Positions 1-8,803 are shown, counted from the first letter of the stretch. The stretch: DNA of 64,000 nucleotides from Clostridium celatum DSM 1785 (GCF_000320405.1 NZ_KB291655.1:1-64000); one strand, 5' to 3'. Notes: generated by a model from the letters alone, not told the origin. A program made the numbers and translations.

Positions 1-1
1 C

Positions 2-145
2 TACGGATCAGTTTCTAGAGGATTCTATATTAGTAATGTTGATAAAAACTTAATTAAAGCTAAATTTGATAATGGAGTTTTAAATATTGAGTTACCTAAA
101 AAAGAAATCTCTTCAAACAATAATAATAGGATTTTGATAGAATAA
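2..145 (+). CDS. Hsp20 small heat-shock protein, C-terminal fragment
   Basis: Open frame entering from the left edge and ending in TAA; only the last 47 residues are present. It shows the end of the alpha-crystallin domain (FDNGVLNIELPKK, the usual NGVL-IxLPK strand) and the C-terminal IxI-type tail RILIE used in oligomer assembly. It is closely similar to the end of the complete Hsp20 at 17304-17744 (FENGVLNIKLPKK, RILIE), so the window carries two paralogues in the same orientation. By family, an ATP-independent holdase in the cytoplasm. The start and regulation lie outside the window. Confidence 0.85.
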   Translation, partial: YGSVSRGFYISNVDKNLIKAKFDNGVLNIELPKKEISSNNNNRILIE

Positions 146-194
146 CCCAATTAATTAATTCTTGTAGAAAGAAGGTGGTACCAAAGTTTCATCA

Positions 195-233
195 AAAAAG
201 CAGTTGCATATTTACTTTGCAACTGCTTTTTTT
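195..233. terminator. Bidirectional intrinsic terminator
   Basis: A 9-bp perfect stem (GCAGTTGCA at 200-208, TGCAACTGC at 218-226) is preceded by A6 and followed by T7, so it can stop the Hsp20 transcript on the plus strand and the CWC gene transcript on the minus strand. Confidence 0.85.
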
Positions 234-249
234 CTCCCAATAATAAGCT

Positions 250-459
250 CTATTTATTTTCGTTATATTTTATTACACACTCTTTACAAATACATGCTTT
301 CCCTTTTAAGTTTTCTGGTATTTGTTCTCTTAATTCTTTAGGAACTTTAATATTTTCACACCAACATCCTCCATGAGATAATCCTTTTTCATATGCACAA
401 TTATTAGGCTTTCCACAAAGAGGACAAATATTTTTATTAACTTCCATTATTACCACCAT
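250..459 (-). CDS. Cysteine-rich CWC family small protein
   Basis: A 69-residue protein with a CPLCG knuckle, a central CWC and a later CICKEC, the pattern of the small cysteine-rich CWC family, presumably a metal- (zinc-) binding cytoplasmic protein of unknown role. Two starts are possible: the first ATG (459) has AGGA only 4 nt upstream, while an in-frame ATG four codons later has GGTGG about 4 nt upstream. It lies 51 nt downstream of the YibE/F gene with no terminator between, so it may be the last gene of that transcript. Confidence 0.7.
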   Translation of the reverse strand: MVVIMEVNKNICPLCGKPNNCAYEKGLSHGGCWCENIKVPKELREQIPENLKGKACICKECVIKYNENK

Positions 460-510
460 TCTTTCCTTTTTAAAACATTCTTGAGTTTTTTATATTATAT
501 CCTAATTTTT

Positions 511-1683
511 TTATTTATTAAACTGAAAAACTTTTCTTGAATTTACTACTGCCATTTTTGAAGAAGCAAATGCAGCTATTGGTATAGATAAAACAAGTGC
601 AATTCCTCCCGCTAGCCCTTGAATAATCTCAATTACTATAACATCAATATTAATTAATTGCATATATGGTAGATTATACATAAAATAAATAACAACTATA
701 TTAATACTACTTCCTGTAAATGCTAATATTAATGTATTTGTCATTGTTCCCATTACATCTCTTCCAATGTTCATTCCTGATTTAAATAACTGTGAGCTAG
801 TTAACTTATTATTTATTTCATTCATTTCAAATATAGAAGATGTTATAGACATAGTAGTATCCATTATTGCTCCTAATGAGGCAATAATTATTCCTGCAAA
901 TAAAAGTTCCTTTACTCTTAAAGAAGTATTTTGTGCAACAAATAATAAATCTTGAGCCTCATTTGTATTAAAACTTGAAATATTAGTTATAACCCCAAAT
1001 AAATAAGCTAATACTCCTGCAATAGCAGTACATAAAATACAACTTAAACATGCAACTACTGTTTTCTTACTAAATCCATTAAGGGATAACATAGTAACTC
1101 CAGTTGATAATATTACTATAACTATTGATGCTATTATTGGATTAATACCCCTTATTATTAAAGGAATAAATAAAAATATTACACATACCATAGTAACTGC
1201 TAAAGAAAATATTGATTTTATTCCTTTTAATCCTCCTATAAATATTACAATAAGCATAAATATAAATACTAAAGTATAAATTGCAGTTTCTCTACTATAA
1301 TTCACAATAACAGTTGTAATAAAATTATCATAACTTGAAATTATATATTTTGTTCCAACCTTTGCTGGTTTATTATCAACTCTACCTATAAAGTTATTTA
1401 CAGAAACTATTTCATCTTTTCTTTCTCCACTTATAATCTTAAGCTCTAAGTTTTGTTTACCTATATTGATATACGGAAAATCTGGGTCTGGCTCTAGCTC
1501 TTCAGAAATTATGTTTATAACCTCTGCTTTTGCATATTCAATTCCTACAGGTCTATCTTCTGGTTTGTTATAACTTAAGGTTTTATTAAATATAATCAAA
1601 AATATAAAAAGCGATGCTATTGATATTATCCAAATTATGTTCTTCTTATTTATTTTAAAATTTTCTTTTTTTAATTTAACCAT
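511..1683 (-). CDS. YibE/F family membrane protein
   Basis: A 390-residue integral membrane protein: one N-terminal segment (about residues 16-34), an extracytoplasmic beta-rich domain (about 40-130), then about seven more hydrophobic segments, matching the YibE/F-like family. The conserved region GAIMDTTMSITSSIFEM (about residues 270-290) sits between membrane segments and is the strongest family mark. Function is not established; transport has been proposed. The start is an ATG with AGAGGA upstream. It begins 71 nt after the cohesin-like gene, on the same strand and without a hairpin between, so co-transcription is likely. Confidence 0.8.
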   Translation of the reverse strand: MVKLKKENFKINKKNIIWIISIASLFIFLIIFNKTLSYNKPEDRPVGIEYAKAEVINIISEELEPDPDFPYINIGKQNLELKIISGERKDEIVSVNNFIGRVDNKPAKVGTKYIISSYDNFITTVIVNYSRETAIYTLVFIFMLIVIFIGGLKGIKSIFSLAVTMVCVIFLFIPLIIRGINPIIASIVIVILSTGVTMLSLNGFSKKTVVACLSCILCTAIAGVLAYLFGVITNISSFNTNEAQDLLFVAQNTSLRVKELLFAGIIIASLGAIMDTTMSITSSIFEMNEINNKLTSSQLFKSGMNIGRDVMGTMTNTLILAFTGSSINIVVIYFMYNLPYMQLINIDVIVIEIIQGLAGGIALVLSIPIAAFASSKMAVVNSRKVFQFNK

Positions 1684-1754
1684 AAGTAAATTCCTCTTTA
1701 CTATTAAATTTATTTAATTTCTCTTCTTTTTATATAATTATAGTTAATTTAAAT

Positions 1755-2384
1755 TTAGCTAGTTATTTTAATAACTCCGTCCTTAACATTTAATTTCCCA
1801 TAGTTGTCCTTTGTAGATAAAGTAGTTTTATCACTATCACCATTTACAGTTGCAAAAACGGCCTCTTCAATTTCAATAATAAGTTTATCACTTGGAATAA
1901 CAGAATCTTTAAGCTTAAATACTAATTGAAATGGTATATCTTTTTTATCAACTTCAAATCCACTCTTAACATACGCATTTTTTCCTGCAGTAGTATCTAA
2001 ATACATAGCTTTTATTACTCCATCTTTATTTGCCACATCTTTATTAAAGGTCCATTGTGGAATTTTATAAGAAGGTACACCATCTCTCTCTGGATCATAG
2101 TCATTATATGTTTCCATTGTACCTATATTAATTCCAACAAACTCTAGCTTATTATTATTAAACTTTATTGATACACTTGCAGCAGGATATTCATTGTCAG
2201 GTAAACTACTTAATACTGCTGGTATAATAATTTCATCTTTATTAGTTACAGAAATTTTTTCATTAGGAACTTTTAATGTTAATGTAGGTGCTTTTGTATT
2301 ATTAAAAATCACTATACATATTCCTAAAATTAATAATAAAATTCCTCCACCTATCCATAGTTTTTTACTTTCTTTTATCCTCAT
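1755..2384 (-). CDS. Membrane-anchored cohesin-like protein
   Basis: About 209 residues: a short basic start, one hydrophobic segment (about residues 8-27, IGGGILLLILGICIVIF) and an extracellular beta-rich domain. Its pattern (ASVSIKFNNNKLEFVGI, then WTF, then a late PFQLVFKLK strand) resembles the carrier/cohesin fold of bacterial dockerin-binding modules. The ATG at 2384 is preferred: a GTG four codons upstream (2396) directly abuts the GAGGGA ribosome site. It follows the dockerin-bearing phosphatase gene on the same strand, but a terminator and probably its own promoter lie between. By inference it is a surface receptor for a dockerin; binding is unproven and the fold call is by eye. Confidence 0.6.
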   Translation of the reverse strand: MRIKESKKLWIGGGILLLILGICIVIFNNTKAPTLTLKVPNEKISVTNKDEIIIPAVLSSLPDNEYPAASVSIKFNNNKLEFVGINIGTMETYNDYDPERDGVPSYKIPQWTFNKDVANKDGVIKAMYLDTTAGKNAYVKSGFEVDKKDIPFQLVFKLKDSVIPSDKLIIEIEEAVFATVNGDSDKTTLSTKDNYGKLNVKDGVIKITS

Positions 2385-2461
2385 AAATTTATCCACTCCC
2401 TCTATTTATTTTCTCATCTATATGCATATAATACATTATTTGACTAACTGCTTCATTGAGG

Positions 2462-2498
2462 TTAATGTTAAATATAGGTAATAAAAATTTAACATTAA
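2462..2498. repeat. Perfect 12-bp inverted repeat upstream of the cohesin-like gene
   Basis: TTAATGTTAAAT (2462-2473) and ATTTAACATTAA (2487-2498) are exact inverted copies, 13 nt apart, about 80-115 nt upstream of the cohesin-like start. Read on the minus strand the region also contains TTAAAT, TTACCT and TTAACA at 10-11 nt spacing, so it may be a regulator site rather than a terminator; there is no U-tract. Confidence 0.4.
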
Positions 2499-2502
2499 TA
2501 AC

Positions 2503-2554
2503 TAAAAAAGTATTACAAAATAGATACTTAAATCCTTTTGTAATACTTTCTTTT
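2503..2554 (-). terminator. Intrinsic terminator of the phosphatase gene
   Basis: Stem AAAGTATTACAAAA / TTTTGTAATACTTT with a 15-nt loop; read on the minus strand it ends in a T-run. It lies just downstream of the dockerin phosphatase stop. Confidence 0.75.
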
Positions 2555-2580
2555 ACATTGTTAAATTATTTACTTAAATA

Positions 2581-4932
2581 TTATTTTGATAAAACTTTGA
2601 ATTCTTTACCTGATACATAATTATCAACTATATCTATAGCATCTCTTGTATTAATTCTTCCATCAGCGCTTACATTTATAGTTATCATATTTTTATTATC
2701 TAAATTTGATTTTCTTAACCAAGTGCTTACTGCTAATAAAGCATCTTGTGCATCTATTCCATCATTATTAATATCACCAAATATTACTGATTCAGCTTGT
2801 TCTTTACCTTCTGTTAATGTATAGCCATTTATATTAGATAAACTTTCCAAAGTAGTCTCTTCTGATACTAATGCAACATAAGTTACCTTTCCTGTTTTGT
2901 CTGTAAATTCTGGACTATAGTAGAAAATATCTTCACCAAACTTAATATTTGTTGTATTTTCTACTAATGTAAATTCTGCTGCAACAGCCTTCATATTTTC
3001 AGGAATTACATCAACTCCTTCTGATACATAAAGCTCTCTTGCACTTACTTGTGCTAATTCTTTTTCTACAAAAGTAATAGTACTCTTAGCATTTTTAGTA
3101 TTGTATTCTATATCAATATCATCTTCGCATCTTAATACTAAGTCAGACATCGTAATATAAGTTTTATCATCTTTAGATTTATCTTCTTTTAAAGCAACTG
3201 TTAATGTAACTGCATTTTTATCTCCTGCTGTATTATTAACAAAAATAGGTTCATCATCTAAGTTTGCAAGAGCAACACGTAATTTTCCATCAACAACATT
3301 ATAATCCCAGTTATTTGCCTTAATAACCTTGTTATTTAACTGAACTTCTTTAACTTCTAAGTCTTCTGGAATATTGAATTCCATTTCTGCAGCTCGTATT
3401 ACAGAGTCTGTTGGTAATTCATTAACTATAACTGGAACCTTAAATTCAACACCTGATTTACCTTCAACATTTTCAACATCTGACATACTAACTGTATAAG
3501 GACTTTCTTCTAAATCTCTAACAACAGTTAAAGTATCATATAAATATTTATCTGTTGTTATAGTATCTGTTGTAGTATCATACTTAAACATATATGTGTT
3601 TAGTGTAAATTCATTTTCAGAAACTTCTACTTCAACAATTACTTGTTCCTTCTTAACATCACTGCCTGTATCAGTTGAATTTACATCTAAAAATGAATAT
3701 CCTGGTGCAAGTAAATCTCCATCCCCTACTGTATAATTCTTTTTAGAGTACCACTTTAATCCACCAGCATGTCCTCCAACCATATATAATGGTACATTAT
3801 CTGGATCTTCTACTGATCCATCCTCATTTGTTATTACTTCTGCCTTATATCCATTTTCATCAACAAATCCTCTTGAGTAAACATGGTCATGTCCTTGCAT
3901 AACTACATCAACATCTAATTCTGTAAATATTGGAGCCCAATATTTTCTTGCTTCTATTATATCTGAATCAGTAATGTGAGATGCACCTGTATATATTGAT
4001 TTATGGAAACCAACAAATGTCCATTGCCCTCTTTCCTTTGCATCTTTAACTACTGATTCTAAATATTCTTTTTGTTCTAATCTTGCATCAGCATCATATC
4101 TTGCAGCTTCTAAATTTAACATTATAAATGTTGCTGGACCGTAATCATAAGAATATACTATATTACCTGCTTCTGCTGGTGCATTAATATGTCTAGTTAA
4201 TGAATTGTTATCATGATTACCTTGTACTACAGAAACTAAATTATTTGCAAACATATCTTGTCCACCTGTAGGGAAAGCTCCATCATTATTAAATAACAAC
4301 TCCCATTGAGTTTCACTTGTTGCCTTATCTGTTGTATCTCCTGCTAAGTATACAAAATCTAAATCTTCAATTTTATTTACTTCTGCCAATGTAGCTCCTA
4401 AAGCTTTTGCATTAGTTTCATTTGATACTTGAGTATCTGCAATATATGCAAATTTAATAGTTTCTTTACTTCCTATTGCAGGTGCAGTCTTAAATTTACC
4501 ACTAAAAGTGCTTTCTCCTGTACCTACTGTATATTCATATTGTGTATTAGGTTCTAAATTATTTACTGATATTTTATGAAAATATTTATCCGCATTTCCT
4601 ATTGAGTTTTCACCAAGTACAGTTATTTTTTCACTGTCACCAACTTTATTTAATACAACCTTAGTTTCTAAATCTGAATTTATTGTTGTATAAGTAAAAT
4701 TAACTTCTGTTGATGGATTTTCGCCCATATGAACATTTACTTGCTTTGGCATTGAATTTTCTTTTTCATTAATTACTTCTTCAAAAACTTCATCTTCTTC
4801 CTGAGAAACTTCAATAATTGCTTCATTGTTTAAGTCTACATTTAATGCATATGCATTACTAATGCCACCTAACATTGTTACAGACATGGCCATAGCTATG
4901 GATAATGTTATAGTTTTATTTCTTTTAATCAT
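2581..4932 (-). CDS. Secreted purple-acid-phosphatase-like enzyme with cohesin-like and dockerin modules
   Basis: A 783-residue exported protein. Order: signal peptide (1-30), fibronectin-III-like N-domain typical of purple acid phosphatases (about 60-155), metallophosphoesterase domain (about 158-440), a beta-rich cohesin-like module (about 485-625) and a C-terminal type I dockerin (about 715-783). Metal-binding motifs are intact: GDTTD, GNHD, FHKS and GHDH. The dockerin has two calcium loops, GDINNDGIDAQDAL and SADGRINTRDAI; the second starts with N instead of D. By family it hydrolyses phosphate esters outside the cell. The start has GGGGG 9 nt upstream. A Pho-box-like repeat array precedes it. 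The internal cohesin-like module and the neighbouring anchored cohesin-like protein suggest self- or surface-assembly, which is an inference. Confidence 0.85.
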   Translation of the reverse strand: MIKRNKTITLSIAMAMSVTMLGGISNAYALNVDLNNEAIIEVSQEEDEVFEEVINEKENSMPKQVNVHMGENPSTEVNFTYTTINSDLETKVVLNKVGDSEKITVLGENSIGNADKYFHKISVNNLEPNTQYEYTVGTGESTFSGKFKTAPAIGSKETIKFAYIADTQVSNETNAKALGATLAEVNKIEDLDFVYLAGDTTDKATSETQWELLFNNDGAFPTGGQDMFANNLVSVVQGNHDNNSLTRHINAPAEAGNIVYSYDYGPATFIMLNLEAARYDADARLEQKEYLESVVKDAKERGQWTFVGFHKSIYTGASHITDSDIIEARKYWAPIFTELDVDVVMQGHDHVYSRGFVDENGYKAEVITNEDGSVEDPDNVPLYMVGGHAGGLKWYSKKNYTVGDGDLLAPGYSFLDVNSTDTGSDVKKEQVIVEVEVSENEFTLNTYMFKYDTTTDTITTDKYLYDTLTVVRDLEESPYTVSMSDVENVEGKSGVEFKVPVIVNELPTDSVIRAAEMEFNIPEDLEVKEVQLNNKVIKANNWDYNVVDGKLRVALANLDDEPIFVNNTAGDKNAVTLTVALKEDKSKDDKTYITMSDLVLRCEDDIDIEYNTKNAKSTITFVEKELAQVSARELYVSEGVDVIPENMKAVAAEFTLVENTTNIKFGEDIFYYSPEFTDKTGKVTYVALVSEETTLESLSNINGYTLTEGKEQAESVIFGDINNDGIDAQDALLAVSTWLRKSNLDNKNMITINVSADGRINTRDAIDIVDNYVSGKEFKVLSK

Positions 4933-4986
4933 AAATATTTTCCCCCTATAATCTATATGGTATATTTTGTTTACACAATAGATATT

Positions 4987-5034
4987 ATTCTATCCACGTT
5001 AGAAATTTATTAAATAACTGTTAGTATTTGTTAA
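4987..5034 (-). promoter_or_regulatory. Putative PhoP-box array and -10 of the dockerin phosphatase gene
   Basis: Minus-strand hexamers TTAACA (5034-5029), CTAACA (5024-5019), TTAATA (5013-5008) and CTAACG (5002-4997) repeat every 10-11 nt, then TAGAAT (4992-4987) can serve as -10, 55 nt before the start codon. Direct TT(A/T)ACA-type repeats at about 11 nt spacing beside a -10 are how PhoP sites look in Bacillus and relatives. Two of the four hexamers start with C instead of T. Confidence 0.45.
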
Positions 5035-5058
5035 ATATAGGTTTATTTTTTCTTTACA

Positions 5059-5096
5059 TAAAAAATACCTCTTAGCTTTTTATCACTAAGAGGTAT
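5059..5096 (-). terminator. Intrinsic terminator of the parA-like gene
   Basis: Perfect 11-bp stem ATACCTCTTAG / CTAAGAGGTAT (5065-5075, 5086-5096), followed on the minus strand by T6. Confidence 0.85.
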
Positions 5097-5106
5097 CTTT
5101 ATATTA

Positions 5107-5928
5107 TTAAATCTTTACTGCTTCTCTACTAACAATGCCTTTACTTTTTATATCATTTATATCAAATATATTATTACTTAAAATTTCATTTGTAACATCT
5201 CTATATTCCTTTGTACTTTTGCACTTTGGATCATATAAAGATATTGGTAGCCCATTTGTTTGACTTTTTACTATTATGCTACTTTGATGTATTTCTGTAT
5301 CAAAAATCTTATATTGATAAGATGCCTTTATATCTTCTCTAAAGCTTTCACTTAACTTCGTTCTTGAATCTACTCTTGTTAATAAAATTCCTTCAACTTT
5401 TAATTTCTTATTAAATGTCTTTTGAATTATTTTTATTGTTTTTGATAAATTTATAAGTCCTTGCATATTAAATAAAGATGGTTCCATTGGTATTATTAAA
5501 CTATCACTTGCAACTAATGCATTAATAGTAGTGATAGATTGACTCGGAGGACAATCTATTAATATAAAATCATAATCATCTTTTAAATTTTCTTCTTCTA
5601 TTAATTTTCTTAATATTCTTTTACAATTTCTTATCTTTACTAAAGATAAATCAGCATTACTAACTGCTGAATTACTAGGAATTATATCTAATCCATCTAA
5701 TGTTACACATTTTTTTATTGTTTTTCTTAAAGACTTTTTCCCCCTAAGGCAATTAAGTAATGAGTCATTATCTGGTTTAAATCCTATACTTGTTGTTAAA
5801 TTTGCTTGATAATCATTGTCTATTACCAATACTTTATAACCTGAATTAACTAATTCTGCTGCTATGTTTACTACTGTTGTAGTTTTAGCACATCCTCCCT
5901 TTTGATTCCAAACACTAATAACTTTCAT
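5107..5928 (-). CDS. ParA/Soj-family ATPase (orphan)
   Basis: A 273-residue protein with a deviant Walker A, KGGCAKTT (residues 10-17), an IDNDYQANLT switch region and a Walker B/switch II DFILIDCPPS (about 120), all typical of ParA/Soj/MinD ATPases that dimerise on ATP and bind DNA non-specifically. The usual partner gene (parB, spo0J) and parS sites are not seen beside it, so it is probably not the main chromosome-partition locus and may be a remnant or position a different cargo. GGGGAG lies 6 nt before the ATG. It has its own promoter (6033-6061) and terminator. Confidence 0.85.
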   Translation of the reverse strand: MKVISVWNQKGGCAKTTTVVNIAAELVNSGYKVLVIDNDYQANLTTSIGFKPDNDSLLNCLRGKKSLRKTIKKCVTLDGLDIIPSNSAVSNADLSLVKIRNCKRILRKLIEEENLKDDYDFILIDCPPSQSITTINALVASDSLIIPMEPSLFNMQGLINLSKTIKIIQKTFNKKLKVEGILLTRVDSRTKLSESFREDIKASYQYKIFDTEIHQSSIIVKSQTNGLPISLYDPKCKSTKEYRDVTNEILSNNIFDINDIKSKGIVSREAVKI

Positions 5929-6032
5929 CTCTTTCTCCCCTAACCCTCATACCATTTTGTTTATTTTTTATTTTTTCTTACTATAGTTCCGTAATATACA
6001 ATATTTTGGTGACTTAACTATATAGCACTTAT

Positions 6033-6061
6033 ATTATACCATATTTTAGGATTAATTGTAA
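6033..6061 (-). promoter_or_regulatory. Sigma-A-type promoter of the parA-like gene
   Basis: Minus strand TTACAA (6061-6056), 17-nt spacer, TATAAT (6038-6033), about 105 nt upstream of the start codon. Confidence 0.6.
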
Positions 6062-6181
6062 TATTTTTACATAGAATTTTAAAAATTTCGTTTTGATGTT
6101 ATGTTTAATAAGTCTTAAAATTTTATTAAGTATAAATAATAACAATATAAGCTCCAGTAACATAAAAATAAATATGCTATA
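6062..6181. other. AT-rich spacer, no gene seen
   Basis: Remainder of the 345-nt gap between the parA-like gene and the next gene. I find no open frame with a ribosome site; the gap's content is the promoter at 6033-6061 and the terminator at 6182-6215. Confidence 0.6.
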
Positions 6182-6215
6182 AAAGACCACCATACTAAAA
6201 AGTATGGTGGTCTTT
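6182..6215 (-). terminator. Strong hairpin terminator
   Basis: Perfect 15-bp stem AAAGACCACCATACT / AGTATGGTGGTCTTT with an AAAA loop, downstream of the 310-residue unknown gene; read on the minus strand it ends in a short T-run. Confidence 0.8.
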
Positions 6216-6273
6216 ATTCATTCTTTTAAATGTTTCACTAATATAAAATTTAATTAATTATACTAATATCTAC

Positions 6274-7206
6274 TTAATCTTCTTTAAACATAGAAACTTT
6301 ATTCTCTTCAATAATCTTAGATGTATCACTTTCCATAACATAAAAAGTTCCTTCAAAGTTAACTAATTGTTGTATATCATTTTTAAATGTCATCTTATCA
6401 TAAATTCTATTTCCTGATAAAATACTACAATTAAATGTTGGTTCAGTTAAAATTCCATCTACAGATATATCCTTAGCTTTAACTATAATTTCTTTATCTA
6501 TCTTATTTTCAATACATAAATTTAAATTTATTTCATCTTCTTCATTACGACTCATTCTAATAAAATAAATTCTTGCTTTATCTGTATCTATTATTATATC
6601 TCCATCAACTTCATCTTCATTATTAATACTTTCATTTTCAACTAAAGTACTATCTTTTTCTGCAACCTCTTCTTCTGAAGTTTCTTTTATTTCTTCTACA
6701 ACTTCTTCTTCCTCTTGTTTATCATTATTTATTGGTGTAATTCCAGTAAACTCTTGTAATGTCTTATCATCACTTAAAACTTCTTTAAGTTTACTTAATT
6801 CCTTATTACATTTACTATAACAAGTATTTAATTCATCCCTTACCCCTTCATTTTCTAAATATAAATCAAGGGAATTATTATAAATTTCTATTAATGCATC
6901 TAAAGAATATGGGAAATCCTTATTTTCTTCTACTGTATTTTTAACAATTGTATATTCACCTTTATAATAATCATCTAAATTTTTCCCAAGGTTTAATAAT
7001 GTTGTTTCTAATTCACTTCTTGCATTATTAAGAAATTCTACATCTAATCTTTCTTTACTATATGTGCTTAATAAATGTTCATCAATAGTATATCTTGAAG
7101 CTAAATTAAACATCTCATCTAATAATTCACTAGTTACTCCAAAACATTCTTCAACTTTAAATTCTTTTTTAACTGATTTATTTTTATTTCTACTAAATAA
7201 TCCCAT
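6274..7206 (-). CDS. Unknown protein with acidic linker
   Basis: A 310-residue protein that I do not recognise. A basic start (MGLFSRNKNK) is followed by a helical domain (about 20-160), a very acidic low-complexity linker rich in E (about 165-205, EEEEVVEEIKETSEEE) and a C-terminal beta-rich domain (about 205-305). There is no signal peptide or membrane segment, so a soluble cytoplasmic protein is likely. GGAG sits 8 nt before the ATG. It appears monocistronic, with a strong terminator after it; the upstream serine-hydrolase gene ends 64 nt before its start. Confidence 0.75.
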   Translation of the reverse strand: MGLFSRNKNKSVKKEFKVEECFGVTSELLDEMFNLASRYTIDEHLLSTYSKERLDVEFLNNARSELETTLLNLGKNLDDYYKGEYTIVKNTVEENKDFPYSLDALIEIYNNSLDLYLENEGVRDELNTCYSKCNKELSKLKEVLSDDKTLQEFTGITPINNDKQEEEEVVEEIKETSEEEVAEKDSTLVENESINNEDEVDGDIIIDTDKARIYFIRMSRNEEDEINLNLCIENKIDKEIIVKAKDISVDGILTEPTFNCSILSGNRIYDKMTFKNDIQQLVNFEGTFYVMESDTSKIIEENKVSMFKED

Positions 7207-7269
7207 AGTAAATACTCCTTTGTTTTTATAATATCTACTTTAAACTATACTACATTAATTATTGTTTTG

Positions 7270-8523
7270 TCAGTTATTTATCATTTCACGTATTATGCTT
7301 GTATCATATTTTGCATCTAGTATATCTGTTGTTTCATCTGAATTTTCCATTACTATTATGGTAATATCATTTTTAGGATTATATTCTGTATTTGAGTTAA
7401 ATCCATCTATTACTCCACTATGCCTTATAATGCCATCATTAATAAAAAGACCATAACCATAACCATCAACAGGAGTAATCATTTGTTCATATGATTCCTT
7501 TGATAAAATATTACCTTTATGTAACATTCTATTCCACCTAAACATATCATACACATTTGCATAAATATTACCTGCTGCATAAGTAAAGTCAGGATTAGCT
7601 TCTATTTCTCCTGATACATCACTTCCATGTCCTTTAGCATCTGATTCAACTGTCTTCATACTACTAGTTATCATTTTACATGGTTTAAATATATTTTGTT
7701 CTACATACTCTTCAAATGATAATCCACTAGCTTGTTCGATAATTAATCCAAGTAGATAATAATTGGTATTACAATAATCATAACATTCTCCTGGTTCAAA
7801 ACATAAGTCAGTTAAATATAAACTTTTTAATATTGTATCTTCTGACCATCTTTCATCCTCAACATACTTATCAAAATAAGCATCATTTTCATAATCCTTT
7901 AGAATACTTAAACATTCTTCTGATTTCATAAATAAATCTATCTCATTAAGATAATCTGGAATACCTGATCTCATTTGTAATAACTGTTTTACTGTAATCT
8001 TGTTTGCATACTGATATTTTGGAAAATATTTATCTATTGTATCATCAAGATTTATTTTCTTTTCCTCTACTAATTGCATTATTGCTGCTGCTGTAAATTG
8101 TTTTGTATTTGAGGCAATAGCAAATCGTGTTGTTAGTTTATTTTCTCTATTTTCATCATAATCTGCATATCCATATGCTTTAGCAAATTTAATTTCATCC
8201 CCTTGTGCAACAAGTGCTACTCCTTGAAATCTTTTGTTAGCATATTCTTCATCTAAAAATGCTTCTACATCTTCATATCCTGATTTCACAATTTTTTCTA
8301 CATCATCATATCCTTCATCTTCAGAAGTTTCTTCAACTTCATCTACATTATCATTTATATCACTAGTATTTACTTCTACCTTTTCACCCTTCTCTTCTTC
8401 ATTAGATTTTTCCTGTATGCTTGATACTGCTGGATTTTCTGTAGCCTTTGTATCACAACCTGATAAAGTTACTACACAACTAATAGTAAGTGCAGTCATC
8501 AACAATATATATTTTTTCTTCAT
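7270..8523 (-). CDS. Serine hydrolase lipoprotein, class C beta-lactamase/DD-peptidase family
   Basis: About 417 residues. A lipoprotein signal ends in LSGC (lipobox), then an acidic Ser/Glu-rich linker (about 25-80), then a beta-lactamase-type transpeptidase-like domain. Catalytic motifs are SNTK (SxxK) in IASNTKQFTAAAIM, YCN (YxN) in CYDYCNTNYYLLG, and HSGVIDGF near the end replacing the KTG box. The family includes esterases, D-aminopeptidases and PBP-like proteins acting outside the membrane; substrate cannot be told. The ATG at 8523 (MKKKYILL) is chosen because GGTGGGG lies about 6 nt upstream; an ATG five codons earlier has no ribosome site. Confidence 0.85.
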   Translation of the reverse strand: MKKKYILLMTALTISCVVTLSGCDTKATENPAVSSIQEKSNEEEKGEKVEVNTSDINDNVDEVEETSEDEGYDDVEKIVKSGYEDVEAFLDEEYANKRFQGVALVAQGDEIKFAKAYGYADYDENRENKLTTRFAIASNTKQFTAAAIMQLVEEKKINLDDTIDKYFPKYQYANKITVKQLLQMRSGIPDYLNEIDLFMKSEECLSILKDYENDAYFDKYVEDERWSEDTILKSLYLTDLCFEPGECYDYCNTNYYLLGLIIEQASGLSFEEYVEQNIFKPCKMITSSMKTVESDAKGHGSDVSGEIEANPDFTYAAGNIYANVYDMFRWNRMLHKGNILSKESYEQMITPVDGYGYGLFINDGIIRHSGVIDGFNSNTEYNPKNDITIIVMENSDETTDILDAKYDTSIIREMINN

Positions 8524-8739
8524 AAATTTCCCCACCATTTTTATATTTTACTACTGATTATTGATAATAAAATTTTCATTAATTTATTCCTAATAAATTA
8601 TATCTAGTAGTTACTATCTTATTATACTACTATTATACATAATTTTTTTATAAATTTAATTGGTATTTTTTTATTATGTTATAAATTTAGTAATTTATAA
8701 TCTCCATACTGTAGCTTTAAAATAAACATCTCTTTTTAA

Positions 8740-8786
8740 GCAATTTAATTAATATTTATGAATAAATATTATATATAGTTAATTGC
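8740..8786. promoter_or_regulatory. Palindrome in the feoB leader, possible operator
   Basis: AATATTTAT (8751-8759) and ATAAATATT (8762-8770) form a 9-bp inverted repeat with a 2-nt centre, nested in a looser palindrome bounded by GCAATT and AATTGC (8740-8786). It ends just before the feoB ribosome site. A metal-dependent repressor such as Fur is the usual controller of feo, but this sequence is not a convincing Fur consensus. Confidence 0.35.
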
Positions 8787-8803
8787 GTAAGGAGATGATA
8801 TAA

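Noticed and set aside
172-184. T-box-like GGTGGTACC just before a terminator
   Set aside because: The motif and following hairpin resemble the end of a T-box leader, but there is no room for Stem I after the Hsp20 stop and no plus-strand gene follows.
5107-5928. ParA gene as a chromosome- or plasmid-partition locus
   Set aside because: No parB-like gene or parS-type 16-bp palindrome is seen beside it.
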